The notes under the pieces were generated by a model, which was not told the origin of the DNA, did not search any database, and worked only from the letters and a program-made list of their open reading frames with translations. DNA of 13,935 nucleotides from Clostridiales bacterium (GTDB taxonomy: Bacteria; Bacillota; Clostridia; Peptostreptococcales; Anaerovoracaceae). A program made the position numbers and the translations under genes. The stretch's first letter is position 1. Every line of letters begins with the position of its first letter. This document shows, piece after piece, positions 1 through 8,188 of this stretch. The stretch lies in NCBI GenBank assembly GCA_012799165.1, contig JAAZLU010000235.1, positions 1 through 13,935 of the forward strand, given 5' to 3'.

Positions 1-226
1 AAGCGAGTAAATTTAGAACATCTTGGTTTAATTGTTGTTAATTAACACCGACAAGACTTTAATACATCAATTCTATCCGGCGCCGTGTTAGGCCTCTTGC
101 TAAAAAAGAACTTTTGGGCACACTTTTTCTGATATTATTTTGTAAATGCCGAATATGGATACATGAATAAGCAACGAAGCTTTTCGATTGAGATTCAGCG
201 CAGGGGAATTTTGAATATAAGACAAG
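1..226. other. Non-coding stretch left of the DUF2148-type gene
   Basis: I see no convincing gene here. The only long reading frame, leftward at 100-291, overlaps the downstream hairpin, has no ribosome site and gives a protein of no recognisable kind. Two perfect palindromes stand out: TGTTAATTAACA at 36-47 and CGGCGCCG at 78-85. The first has the look of an operator or promoter-proximal site, perhaps for a gene beyond the left edge, but nothing in the window confirms it. Confidence 0.4.
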
Positions 227-248
227 GACCGCGGAAAACTCCGCGGTC
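227..248 (-). terminator. Hairpin terminator after the DUF2148-type gene
   Basis: GACCGCGGA (227-235) pairs perfectly with TCCGCGGTC (240-248) around a 4-nt loop, giving a 9-bp GC-rich stem about 20 nt past the stop codon of the leftward gene at 269-805. The U-tract that would follow on the minus strand is poor (CTTGTCTTATATT), so termination may be only partial. A 14-nt stretch of this hairpin (224-237) recurs exactly behind rpmH at 10589-10602. Confidence 0.6.
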
Positions 249-268
249 TTATGATTTTATATAACATA

Positions 269-805
269 TTATTTCGGCCATTTCCTGTCAAAGAAGGGAT
301 TCTTTTTGCTTACGCTTAATGGAATCGCTATCGCCGCGAAGACATCGCTCCTAAAGAGTTTAATCTCCTTCGCGACAGTTCCCGCAGAATACAGCACTCT
401 GCAGTCCACCCTGCCGTCGGTCGCCTTGGAGACTGCGGAACCTATCGCAAGACCTAAATCGTGCGCCGCGAAGAAACATTTACGACCCTTCTCCATGGCC
501 TCTTTACAAGTCTCCTCTCCGCAGTATCCGCAATTTAACCCGTAGGGTTCGTTAACGGCACCGAAGAGAAGCACCATCTGCGCCTGATCTATATTATTTG
601 CGTCCCTTTCGAAAAAAGCAGGGCCGCCACTCGCGACATACTCTCTCATCTTCTCTGCGAGGGCATCCTTTTCCTCCCCGTCCAGCGCAAAGCATTCGAG
701 TTTATCCAGTCCGTGAGCCTTGGGAGCGGTTCTTGCCGCAGCGAGCATCTCGGCCGCGATCGCTTCTATATGCCTTTGCTCGGCACTTATCGAATCGTAT
801 CTCAT
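269..805 (-). CDS. DUF2148 / ferredoxin-domain-type Fe-S protein
   Basis: A 178-residue soluble protein of unknown function that looks like the DUF2148 (ferredoxin-like domain) family found mainly in anaerobes. The key visible feature is a four-cysteine pattern, C92-x2-C95-x4-C100-x9-C110, inside a GLNCGYCGEETC segment, the sort of spacing that holds an iron-sulfur cluster. The N-terminal 60 residues are helical and rich in Ala and Glu. The C-terminal part (120-165) is Ala/Gly-rich and ends in a short basic tail. I see no signal peptide or membrane segment. The ATG at 803-805 is preceded by AAGGAGG (complement of 813-819). It lies 97 nt beyond the trpS stop, and I find no clear terminator or promoter in that gap, so it may be read through from the gyrB-gyrA-trpS operon or have its own weak promoter. 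Family assignment is from recalled motif resemblance; cluster binding and redox role are inference. Confidence 0.8.
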   Translation of the reverse strand: MRYDSISAEQRHIEAIAAEMLAAARTAPKAHGLDKLECFALDGEEKDALAEKMREYVASGGPAFFERDANNIDQAQMVLLFGAVNEPYGLNCGYCGEETCKEAMEKGRKCFFAAHDLGLAIGSAVSKATDGRVDCRVLYSAGTVAKEIKLFRSDVFAAIAIPLSVSKKNPFFDRKWPK

Positions 806-905
806 CTCTTTACCTCCTTGAACTTTGCAATCTGTATATTTTTTAATACCGCCCGCAGCACAGGTCCGCCGGTCTATCTTGCTTAAACTGTAGAGCTTTT
901 ACCCT

Positions 906-1886
906 TTAGATTCCAAGTCCGAAGCGCTCCTTTACGCGCTCCATAACGGGAACCGCGATGGCATTGGCGCGCTCCGCACCGTCCTTAAGTATAGCGACAA
1001 GCTCGGGAGAATTTCGAACTTCCTCGAAGCGCTTCTTTATCGGAGCCAAAGCATCCACAGTAATCGTTACGAGATCCTTCTTAAAGTCCCCATAACCCCT
1101 ACCCTCGTAATCCTTTTCGATTTCGGCTATATCTTTTCCGGAGAACGAGCTGTAGATCGTAAGCAGGTTGGATATTCCGGGCTTGTTTTCCACGTCGAAG
1201 CGCACGCCGCCCTCGGAATCCGTGGTTGCGCGCATTATTGCCTTTTTAATCTTAGAAGGCTCGTCGAGCAGAGAAATCCTCGACATTTCGCTCTCCGCGG
1301 ACTTGCTCATCTTTGCGGTGGGCTCATCGAGCGACATTATCCTCGCCCCGGACTTGAGGAACCTCCCCTCGGGCACGACGAAGGTCTCGCCGTACTTATT
1401 GTTAACCCTTATCGCGAGGTCTCTGGTAAGCTCTATGTGCTGCTTTTGGTCGTCCCCCACGGGAACAATGTCCGTGTCGTAGAGCAGAATATCCGCAGCC
1501 ATCAGCACCGGGTACATGAAGAGCCCTGCCGGAGCAGACTCCTCGCCGCGGCTCTTTTGCTTATATTGGGTCATGCGCGAGAGCTCGCCCGTGTAGGAGC
1601 TGCAGGTTAGCACCCAGTTGAGCTCGGCGTGGCCGGCAACCTCGGACTGGGCGAAGATTATCGATCTCTTCGGATCTATGCCCACAGCCACATACAGGGC
1701 CGCAATATCCAAAGTATGCTTTTTGAGCTCCTTCGGGTCCTGCGGCACGGTTATGGAGTGCATGTCAACCACGCAATAGATGCATTCGGATTCGTCCTGC
1801 AGCTCGACGAACTGCTTAAGCGCGCCGAGATAATTTCCTATGTGCAGGTTACCGGTGGGTTGAACCCCCGAAAATACTCTCTTCAT
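906..1886 (-). CDS. trpS: Tryptophanyl-tRNA synthetase
   Basis: Class I aminoacyl-tRNA synthetase that charges tRNA-Trp with tryptophan in the cytoplasm. The 326-residue length is normal for bacterial TrpRS. The N-terminal Rossmann fold carries the HIGH-type motif HIGN (residues 15-18) and the C-terminal half carries a perfect KMSKS loop (192-196). Asp132, in the segment MAADILLY, corresponds to the tryptophan-recognising aspartate of the Geobacillus enzyme. GDDQKQHIELTRDLA (about 144-158) is another family signature. The start codon shares one base with the gyrA stop (TGATG at 1884-1888), so translation is probably coupled to gyrA and the gene is the third cistron of a gyrB-gyrA-trpS operon. 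I see no T-box leader, which would be common for a free-standing Bacillota trpS and is not expected inside an operon. The linkage to gyrA is uncommon in my recollection; the identity is certain. Confidence 0.97.
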   Translation of the reverse strand: MKRVFSGVQPTGNLHIGNYLGALKQFVELQDESECIYCVVDMHSITVPQDPKELKKHTLDIAALYVAVGIDPKRSIIFAQSEVAGHAELNWVLTCSSYTGELSRMTQYKQKSRGEESAPAGLFMYPVLMAADILLYDTDIVPVGDDQKQHIELTRDLAIRVNNKYGETFVVPEGRFLKSGARIMSLDEPTAKMSKSAESEMSRISLLDEPSKIKKAIMRATTDSEGGVRFDVENKPGISNLLTIYSSFSGKDIAEIEKDYEGRGYGDFKKDLVTITVDALAPIKKRFEEVRNSPELVAILKDGAERANAIAVPVMERVKERFGLGI

Positions 1887-4375
1887 CAGTTCTTTCCTTT
1901 CAAATCCAGAGCCATCTGCTCGGATTCTTCTTCCTCGTCCTCCTTGACGGACTTGGCCATCGCGACTATCTCGCCTTCGCCCTCAACCTTCATTATCTTT
2001 ACGCCCTGAGTCGTGCGACCGAGCTTCGAAACCTCGTCGACCTCTATGCGAATTATTATGCCGTCGGAGTTGATCAGGAATATCTCGTCGTCGTTGTTTA
2101 CAGTTAGCGCGCCCACGAGATAGCCGGTCCTGTCGAACTTGCTCTTATCGTAGGTGAGCAAACCCTTGCCGCCCCTCGCCTGGAGCTTATAATCCTTGAC
2201 GGGGGTGCGCTTTCCGTAGCCGCCGCTCGTAACAACCAGAAGCTGCTGGCTCTTGTCGGCAATCTCCATGGATACGACCTCGTCGTCCCTGTCGAGGTTG
2301 ATTCCTCTGACGCCGCCCGCGGCCCTGCCCATGGTCCTGACCTCGGATTCCGTAAAGCAGATGCACTTGCCCTTCTTGGTTACGATTATAATATTGTCGT
2401 CTCCTGAGGTCTCTTTTATGCTTATCAGGTCGTCTCCGTCCTTGAGCTTTATCGCGATGAGCCCCGCCTTGCGCTTGGTATCGAATTCCGAAAGCTGCAT
2501 CTTCTTGATATTGCCCTGCTTAGTGCAGGCCACTAGGTATTTCTCCTCCGAGAAATCCTTTACGGGAAGCACCGCGGTTATCCTCTCGCGCTGCATAAGG
2601 TTGAGGAAGTTGACGGCGGGAGTACCCCTCGCCTGCCTGTTAGCCTCGGGGATCTCGTAGGCCATTATCTTGTAAGCCTTACCCATATTCGTAAAGAACA
2701 TCAGCTTGTCGTGCGTCGAGGTAGTTATCAAATCCTTTACGAAGTCGCTTTCCCTTGTCGAAAGCCCGATTATTCCCTTGCCGCCTCGTCTCTGGGTCCT
2801 GTAGGTATCCTCGGAAACACGCTTGATGTACCCCAGATGCGAAACCGTTATTACGACACTCTCCTCCTCTATGAGCTCGGACTCGTCGACCTCGCCTTCG
2901 TCGGCTACTATCTCGGTGAGCCTTTCGTCCGCCCACTTATCCCTGATTTCCAAGAGTTCGTCTTTAACTACGCCCATAAGCAATTTTTCGTCCGCGAGCA
3001 AGCTCTTATAATAAGCAATCTTATTCTGAAGCTCCCGATACTCATCTTCTATCTTCTCTCTTTCCAGACCCTGGAGCCTCTTGAGCTGCATATCGAGTAT
3101 GGCCTGAGCCTGGATCTCGCTGAGCCCGAAGCGCTCCATCAGTTTTTCCTTGGCATCGCTGTAGCTCTCTCTTATCGTCCTTATTACCTCGTCGATATTG
3201 TCTATGGCGATGCGCAGTCCTTCGAGTATATGGGCCCTCGCCTCCGCCTTATCGAGGTCGAACTGAGTGCGCCTGGTGAGCACTTCCTTCTGGTGCTTTA
3301 TATATTCAACCAGAATTTCCTTGAGGTTGAGGAGCTTTGGGCGACCGTCCACGAGGGCTATCATTATCATGGAGATATTGCTCTCCAGCTCCGTATGTTT
3401 ATAGAGCCTGTTGAGCATAACTCTGGGGTTGGCGTCGCGCTTGAGCTCTATGACTATGCGGACCTCTCCCTTGGAGGACTCGTCTCTTATATCTTTAATT
3501 CCGTCGAGTTTCTTATCCTTAACAAGATCCGCAATCTTCATAATCATGTTGGCCTTGTTCACCTGATAGGGAATCTCGGTAAAGATTATACTCGTAACAC
3601 CTTTTGAATTTTCCTCTATGCGTCCCTTGGCCCGAAGCTTTACTTTGCCGCGGCCGGTCTTGTAGGCAGTCCTCACCGAAGTTCTTCCGACCATGGTCGC
3701 ACCGGTCGGAAAATCCGGACCCTTTACTATCTTCATAAGGTCTTCGACTTCCGCGTTCGGGTTGTCTATGAGCTTTACCGAAGCATCTATAACCTCGCCG
3801 AGATTGTGGGGAGGTATGGAAGTAGCCATTCCTACGGCTATTCCGCTGGTGCCGTTTACGAGCAGGTTCGGAAAACGCGAAGGCAGAACGACGGGTTCCT
3901 TTTCCTCGCCGTCGTAGTTGTCCGCAAAATCTACAGTATTCTTATCGATTTCGCGCAGCATCTCCATCGCCAGGGGGGTCATCCTTGCCTCGGTATACCT
4001 CTGAGCCGCCGCGCCGTCTCCGTCCATGGAACCGAAGTTTCCGTGTCCATCCACAAGCAGATAGCGAGTATTCCAAGGCTGCGCAAGGCGCACCATGGCA
4101 TCGTATATGGAGCCTTCGCCGTGCGGGTGGAACTTACCCATTACTTCACCGACGATTCTGGCGCTCTTCTTGTGAGGCTTGTCGGGATAGTTTCCGAGTT
4201 CGTTCATTCCGTATAGTATTCTGCGGTGAACGGGTTTAAGCCCGTCGCGCACATCTGGAAGAGCTCTCGCAACGATTACGCTCATCGCATAGTCGATGTA
4301 GGAGGTCTTCATTTCTTCGTATATCTCGTGCTGGACTACCTTTCCGTGCACATGCTGTTCAATCAAATCGCTCAT
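1886..4375 (-). CDS. gyrA: DNA gyrase subunit A
   Basis: Breakage-reunion subunit of DNA gyrase, which works with GyrB as A2B2 to introduce negative supercoils. The 829-residue length is normal. The winged-helix domain holds the catalytic Tyr127 (RYTEARM) next to Arg126. A long coiled-coil region spans about 360-490. The C-terminal beta-pinwheel begins with an intact GyrA box QRRGGKG (528-534), which marks this as gyrase rather than topoisomerase IV (ParC). The last residues are an acidic tail followed by a basic end. The ATG is 12 nt past the gyrB stop and is preceded by a GGAGG ribosome site inside that gap, so the two subunits are co-translated in the order B then A. The stop overlaps the trpS start by one base. 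One oddity: the quinolone-pocket segment reads HPHGEGSIYD (83-92), with Glu87 and Gly88 at the positions of E. coli Asp82 and Ser83, while Asp92 matches Asp87. Confidence 0.98.
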   Translation of the reverse strand: MSDLIEQHVHGKVVQHEIYEEMKTSYIDYAMSVIVARALPDVRDGLKPVHRRILYGMNELGNYPDKPHKKSARIVGEVMGKFHPHGEGSIYDAMVRLAQPWNTRYLLVDGHGNFGSMDGDGAAAQRYTEARMTPLAMEMLREIDKNTVDFADNYDGEEKEPVVLPSRFPNLLVNGTSGIAVGMATSIPPHNLGEVIDASVKLIDNPNAEVEDLMKIVKGPDFPTGATMVGRTSVRTAYKTGRGKVKLRAKGRIEENSKGVTSIIFTEIPYQVNKANMIMKIADLVKDKKLDGIKDIRDESSKGEVRIVIELKRDANPRVMLNRLYKHTELESNISMIMIALVDGRPKLLNLKEILVEYIKHQKEVLTRRTQFDLDKAEARAHILEGLRIAIDNIDEVIRTIRESYSDAKEKLMERFGLSEIQAQAILDMQLKRLQGLEREKIEDEYRELQNKIAYYKSLLADEKLLMGVVKDELLEIRDKWADERLTEIVADEGEVDESELIEEESVVITVSHLGYIKRVSEDTYRTQRRGGKGIIGLSTRESDFVKDLITTSTHDKLMFFTNMGKAYKIMAYEIPEANRQARGTPAVNFLNLMQRERITAVLPVKDFSEEKYLVACTKQGNIKKMQLSEFDTKRKAGLIAIKLKDGDDLISIKETSGDDNIIIVTKKGKCICFTESEVRTMGRAAGGVRGINLDRDDEVVSMEIADKSQQLLVVTSGGYGKRTPVKDYKLQARGGKGLLTYDKSKFDRTGYLVGALTVNNDDEIFLINSDGIIIRIEVDEVSKLGRTTQGVKIMKVEGEGEIVAMAKSVKEDEEEESEQMALDLKGKN

Positions 4376-4387
4376 TTGCTTCCTCCT

Positions 4388-6408
<2,021 letters not shown>

Positions 6409-6440
6409 CGAGAAGGCCCAAAATCGACGAAAATACGAGT

Positions 6441-6449
6441 TTTACCACA
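6441..6449 (+). promoter_or_regulatory. Single DnaA box, near consensus
   Basis: TTTACCACA differs from the common variant TTTTCCACA at one position and from TTATCCACA at two. It lies about 100 bp from the main cluster, on the gyrB side of the A+T-rich tract and upstream of the gyrB promoter. DnaA bound here could bridge to the cluster or affect gyrB transcription; this is inference. Confidence 0.5.
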
Positions 6450-6470
6450 TTTTTACATGAATTAATGTTG

Positions 6471-6520
6471 CTTTTTCTGTTTTAAAAAGTTTTTTTATTT
6501 ATTTTTTTTGTTTCTTTTTC
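6471..6520. other. A+T-rich tract of the upstream origin region
   Basis: A run of about 50 nt made mostly of T with few G or C, including TTTTTTATTTATTTTTTTT-like stretches. It sits between the single DnaA box and the main cluster. Such tracts lower duplex stability and can serve as a DNA unwinding element. It lacks the CTA-type trinucleotide run seen at 8140-8166, so I read it as a flexible or secondary unwinding tract rather than the primary melting site. Confidence 0.45.
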
Positions 6521-6521
6521 A

Positions 6522-6568
6522 ACATCTTGTGGTTTTGGAAAATGTGCAAAAACTTTTCCACAAGATGT
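6522..6568. repeat. 11-bp inverted repeat inside the oriC box cluster
   Basis: ACATCTTGTGG (6522-6532) and CCACAAGATGT (6558-6568) are perfect reverse complements. Nested inside, GGAAAA (6537-6542) is complementary to TTTTCC (6554-6559). The right arm contains most of DnaA box 6554-6562, and the left arm makes a degraded opposing box at 6528-6536. The symmetry could present DnaA in facing orientations or allow hairpin extrusion. Confidence 0.7.
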
Positions 6569-6585
6569 GCATAACTTGTGGATAA
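6543..6585. promoter_or_regulatory. Four-box DnaA cluster of oriC
   Basis: Four DnaA boxes lie within 43 bp. They are TGTGCAAAA (6543-6551, minus; one mismatch to TTTTCCACA), TTTTCCACA (6554-6562, plus; exact common variant), TGTGCATAA (6566-6574, minus; one mismatch to TTATCCACA) and TGTGGATAA (6577-6585, minus; perfect consensus). Starts are 11, 12 and 11 bp apart, close to one helical turn, so all four present on one face. The cluster sits just upstream of the dnaA promoter, so it probably serves both origin binding and dnaA autoregulation. Confidence 0.85.
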
Positions 6586-6635
6586 CTTGATACTCTCGCC
6601 TCGGGATTATGATATACCTATGGAAAACTTATTTG

Positions 6636-6644
6636 TGCTATAAT
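6636..6644 (+). promoter_or_regulatory. Extended -10 promoter of dnaA
   Basis: TGC-TATAAT is a perfect -10 hexamer with the TGn extension, which can work without a good -35. I see no acceptable -35 hexamer 16-18 nt upstream. Transcription would start near 6651, giving a leader of about 40 nt. A second, weaker pair (TTGATA at 6587-6592 with TATGAT at 6608-6613, 15-nt spacer) lies directly against the last DnaA box and could be an additional promoter. Confidence 0.6.
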
Positions 6645-6652
6645 CAAATCTA

Positions 6653-6666
6653 CCCAATATATTGGG
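6653..6666. promoter_or_regulatory. 14-bp palindrome at the dnaA start site
   Basis: CCCAATATATTGGG is a perfect palindrome lying from about +3 to +16 of the predicted dnaA transcript. It may be an operator for a dimeric repressor. As RNA it could form only a 5-bp stem with a TATA loop. No regulator is identifiable from the window. Confidence 0.5.
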
Positions 6667-6689
6667 GAATATCTGCACGGGAAAATCAA

Positions 6690-8030
6690 ATGAACAAGAC
6701 TGAACTGAAAGAAAATTGGAAAAATATTCTGCAAAACCTCTATTCCTCCATGGAATCTCTTCCGGTAAATATTTTTTTCAGCCCCCTGGAGCCCGTAAAG
6801 CTCAGTGAAAAGGAACTGAAAATATATTTTACACCACCTAAAGGAGGTAGCAGCAGTTTTTATCAAAAGAGAATAGAGAACTATCAAAAGGAGCTTTCTT
6901 CCGCCTGCGAATCCGTCCTTGGAAAGGTTTACAGTATGGAAGTTGTCGATAGTGCGCCCGTCGATACGGAGGATTCACCTGTTCCGGAAGATCCTTCCTT
7001 CGGATTTAATCCGAGATATACCTTCGACAGCTTTGTGCAGGGGCCCAACAATCAACTCGCGCTGGCAGCCTGCCTTGCAATCGCGGATAAAGGTTTTGTT
7101 AGAGAATACAATCCACTTTTTATATACAGTGGGGCAGGTCTTGGAAAGACTCATCTTATGCATGCTGTGGGGCAATATGTAATAAAGAAATACCCCAAAA
7201 AAAGAGTTATGTATGTCTCTTCGGAGGCATTCACAAACGAACTGGTTAAATCTCTTCAAGAAAAAAGACAGGAAGATTTCAGAAATAAATATAGGAAGGT
7301 GGATCTCCTTCTTTTTGACGATGTTCAGTTTATATCGGGTAAGCAGGCCACACAGGAGGAGCTTTTCCACACCTTTGAGTCTCTTTATAATTTCAGAAAG
7401 CAGATAATCTTTACTTCCGATAAACCGCCCAAGGACCTCGATGGAATTCCGGAGAGGCTTCAGAGCAGGTTCGGATGGGGTATGCCGGTGGATATTCAGG
7501 CTCCGGATTACGAGACGCGACTTGCAATACTTAAAAATCTCGCAATTCTTTCGGGGGTTAGCATCACCGAAGAAGTAAACGAGATGTTGCAGGTTATATC
7601 GCAGAATATAATCACAAATATAAGAGATCTTGAGGGTGCTTGGAACAGAGTTCACGGCATGTCGAAGCTTCAAAATGTGCAGATGAGCCCTTCTATGGCA
7701 AAGAAGGTTTTGACAGATATTTTCGATACAAAAAAATCAACTCTTACGCCTCAATCCATTAAAAAGTGTGTAGCTAAGTACTTTGGATATAAGTCTTCGG
7801 ATCTCGAAAGTAAGAAGCGCAATCAGAGTATTTCTTTTCCGAGACAGATTGCTATTTATTTGATAAGGGAGAACACTAACTCTTCTTATCCTCAAATAGG
7901 AGAGATGTTCGGAGGAAGAAACCATTCAACTATACTTCACAGTTATAATAATATAAGCAAAGCTGTTTTAAAGGATGAAAATTTAAGAAATACCATAGAT
8001 AATATTATGGAAATACTTCAAAATTCGTAA
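6690..8030 (+). CDS. dnaA: Chromosomal replication initiator DnaA
   Basis: AAA+ ATPase that binds DnaA boxes, opens oriC and starts replisome loading. The protein has 446 residues in the usual four domains: an N-terminal interaction domain (about 1-80), a short acidic linker (about 85-107), the AAA+ core with Walker A GAGLGKT (148-154), Walker B LLLFDD (206-211), sensor I near FTSDKPP (241-247) and the Arg-finger segment RLQSRFGWG (257-264), and a C-terminal helix-turn-helix with the signature FGGRNHSTILHS (407-418). The first Walker A residues are Gly-Ala rather than the usual Gly-Gly-Thr. Asn411 replaces the Asp of the common GRDHTT signature. I chose ATG 6690 because the open frame continues upstream only to ATG 6609, which lies before the -10 element. 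The ribosome site is weak: only CGGGAAAA, with no AGGAGG. dnaN follows after a 158-nt gap that carries the unwinding region. Confidence 0.99.
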   Translation: MNKTELKENWKNILQNLYSSMESLPVNIFFSPLEPVKLSEKELKIYFTPPKGGSSSFYQKRIENYQKELSSACESVLGKVYSMEVVDSAPVDTEDSPVPEDPSFGFNPRYTFDSFVQGPNNQLALAACLAIADKGFVREYNPLFIYSGAGLGKTHLMHAVGQYVIKKYPKKRVMYVSSEAFTNELVKSLQEKRQEDFRNKYRKVDLLLFDDVQFISGKQATQEELFHTFESLYNFRKQIIFTSDKPPKDLDGIPERLQSRFGWGMPVDIQAPDYETRLAILKNLAILSGVSITEEVNEMLQVISQNIITNIRDLEGAWNRVHGMSKLQNVQMSPSMAKKVLTDIFDTKKSTLTPQSIKKCVAKYFGYKSSDLESKKRNQSISFPRQIAIYLIRENTNSSYPQIGEMFGGRNHSTILHSYNNISKAVLKDENLRNTIDNIMEILQNS

Positions 8031-8034
8031 TTTT

Positions 8035-8051
8035 TTAAACAAGCTGTTTAA
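8035..8051. repeat. A+T-rich palindrome after dnaA
   Basis: TTAAACA (8035-8041) and TGTTTAA (8045-8051) are perfect inverted arms around AGC, starting 5 nt past the dnaA stop. There is no T-tract after it, so it is not a standard terminator. It may be a protein-binding site or a weak RNA 3' end. Confidence 0.45.
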
Positions 8052-8093
8052 TTATTTGCATATACTTATAAACATGTTTTTAAAAAGAAGGCG

Positions 8094-8107
8094 ATTGAAA
8101 TTTCAAT
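8094..8107. promoter_or_regulatory. 14-bp palindrome beside the unwinding region
   Basis: ATTGAAATTTCAAT is a perfect palindrome ending 11 bp before the paired DnaA boxes at 8119-8135. Its position between dnaA and the strand-opening site suggests an origin-regulator or dnaN operator site, but I do not recognise it as a known binding motif. Confidence 0.45.
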
Positions 8108-8118
8108 ATTTAACAAAG

Positions 8119-8135
8119 TTTTCAACATTTCAACA
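8119..8135 (+). promoter_or_regulatory. Tandem divergent DnaA boxes of the unwinding region
   Basis: TTTTCAACA (8119-8127) and ATTTCAACA (8127-8135) lie head to tail, sharing one base. They differ from TTTTCCACA at one and two positions. Both point rightward toward a GGCCC clamp (8136-8140) and the trio repeats. This matches the order box, GC-rich spacer, trios described for the basal unwinding system of B. subtilis. A weaker candidate, TATTTAACA, sits at 8107-8115. Confidence 0.7.
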
Positions 8136-8139
8136 GGCC

Positions 8140-8166
8140 CTACTACTAATACTACTAAAAATACTA
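8140..8166. other. DnaA-trio array: likely oriC strand-opening site
   Basis: Nine consecutive trinucleotides in one register read CTA, CTA, CTA, ATA, CTA, CTA, AAA, ATA, CTA on the plus strand. On the bottom strand these are 3'-GAT (or TAT)-5' trios, the element that guides a DnaA filament onto single-stranded DNA in B. subtilis. Eight of the nine fit the (C/A)TA pattern. They begin immediately after two DnaA boxes and a GC-rich clamp, and run into the A+T-rich dnaN leader. This is the best candidate for the duplex-opening site and makes oriC bipartite around dnaA. Confidence 0.85.
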
Positions 8167-8188
8167 TAAAAAGAAGGGGGAAGAATTT

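Noticed and set aside
83..91. CCGTGTTAG shared between the left edge and the right-edge repeat (reverse strand of 13725-13733), with GTTAGGC resembling an integron core site
   Set aside because: Nine bases with no flanking similarity is expected by chance, and no paired integron-type site or integrase is present.
100..291. 63-codon leftward frame at the left edge
   Set aside because: It overlaps the terminator hairpin and the end of the DUF2148-type gene, and lacks a ribosome site.
806..905. trpS terminator or T-box-like structure in the trpS to DUF2148-type gap
   Set aside because: The GC-rich part at about 845-880 gives only a short broken stem, and no T-box or specifier features are seen.
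2711..3607. 298-codon rightward frame opposite gyrA
   Set aside because: Antisense shadow; composition follows gyrA codons and no start signal is present.
6634..6642. Possible DnaA box TGTGCTATA overlapping the dnaA -10
   Set aside because: Only about 5 of 9 bases match the consensus on the minus strand; the resemblance comes from the extended -10 element.
6975..7673. 232-codon leftward frame opposite dnaA
   Set aside because: dnaA is unmistakable on the other strand, and this frame has no motifs or ribosome site.
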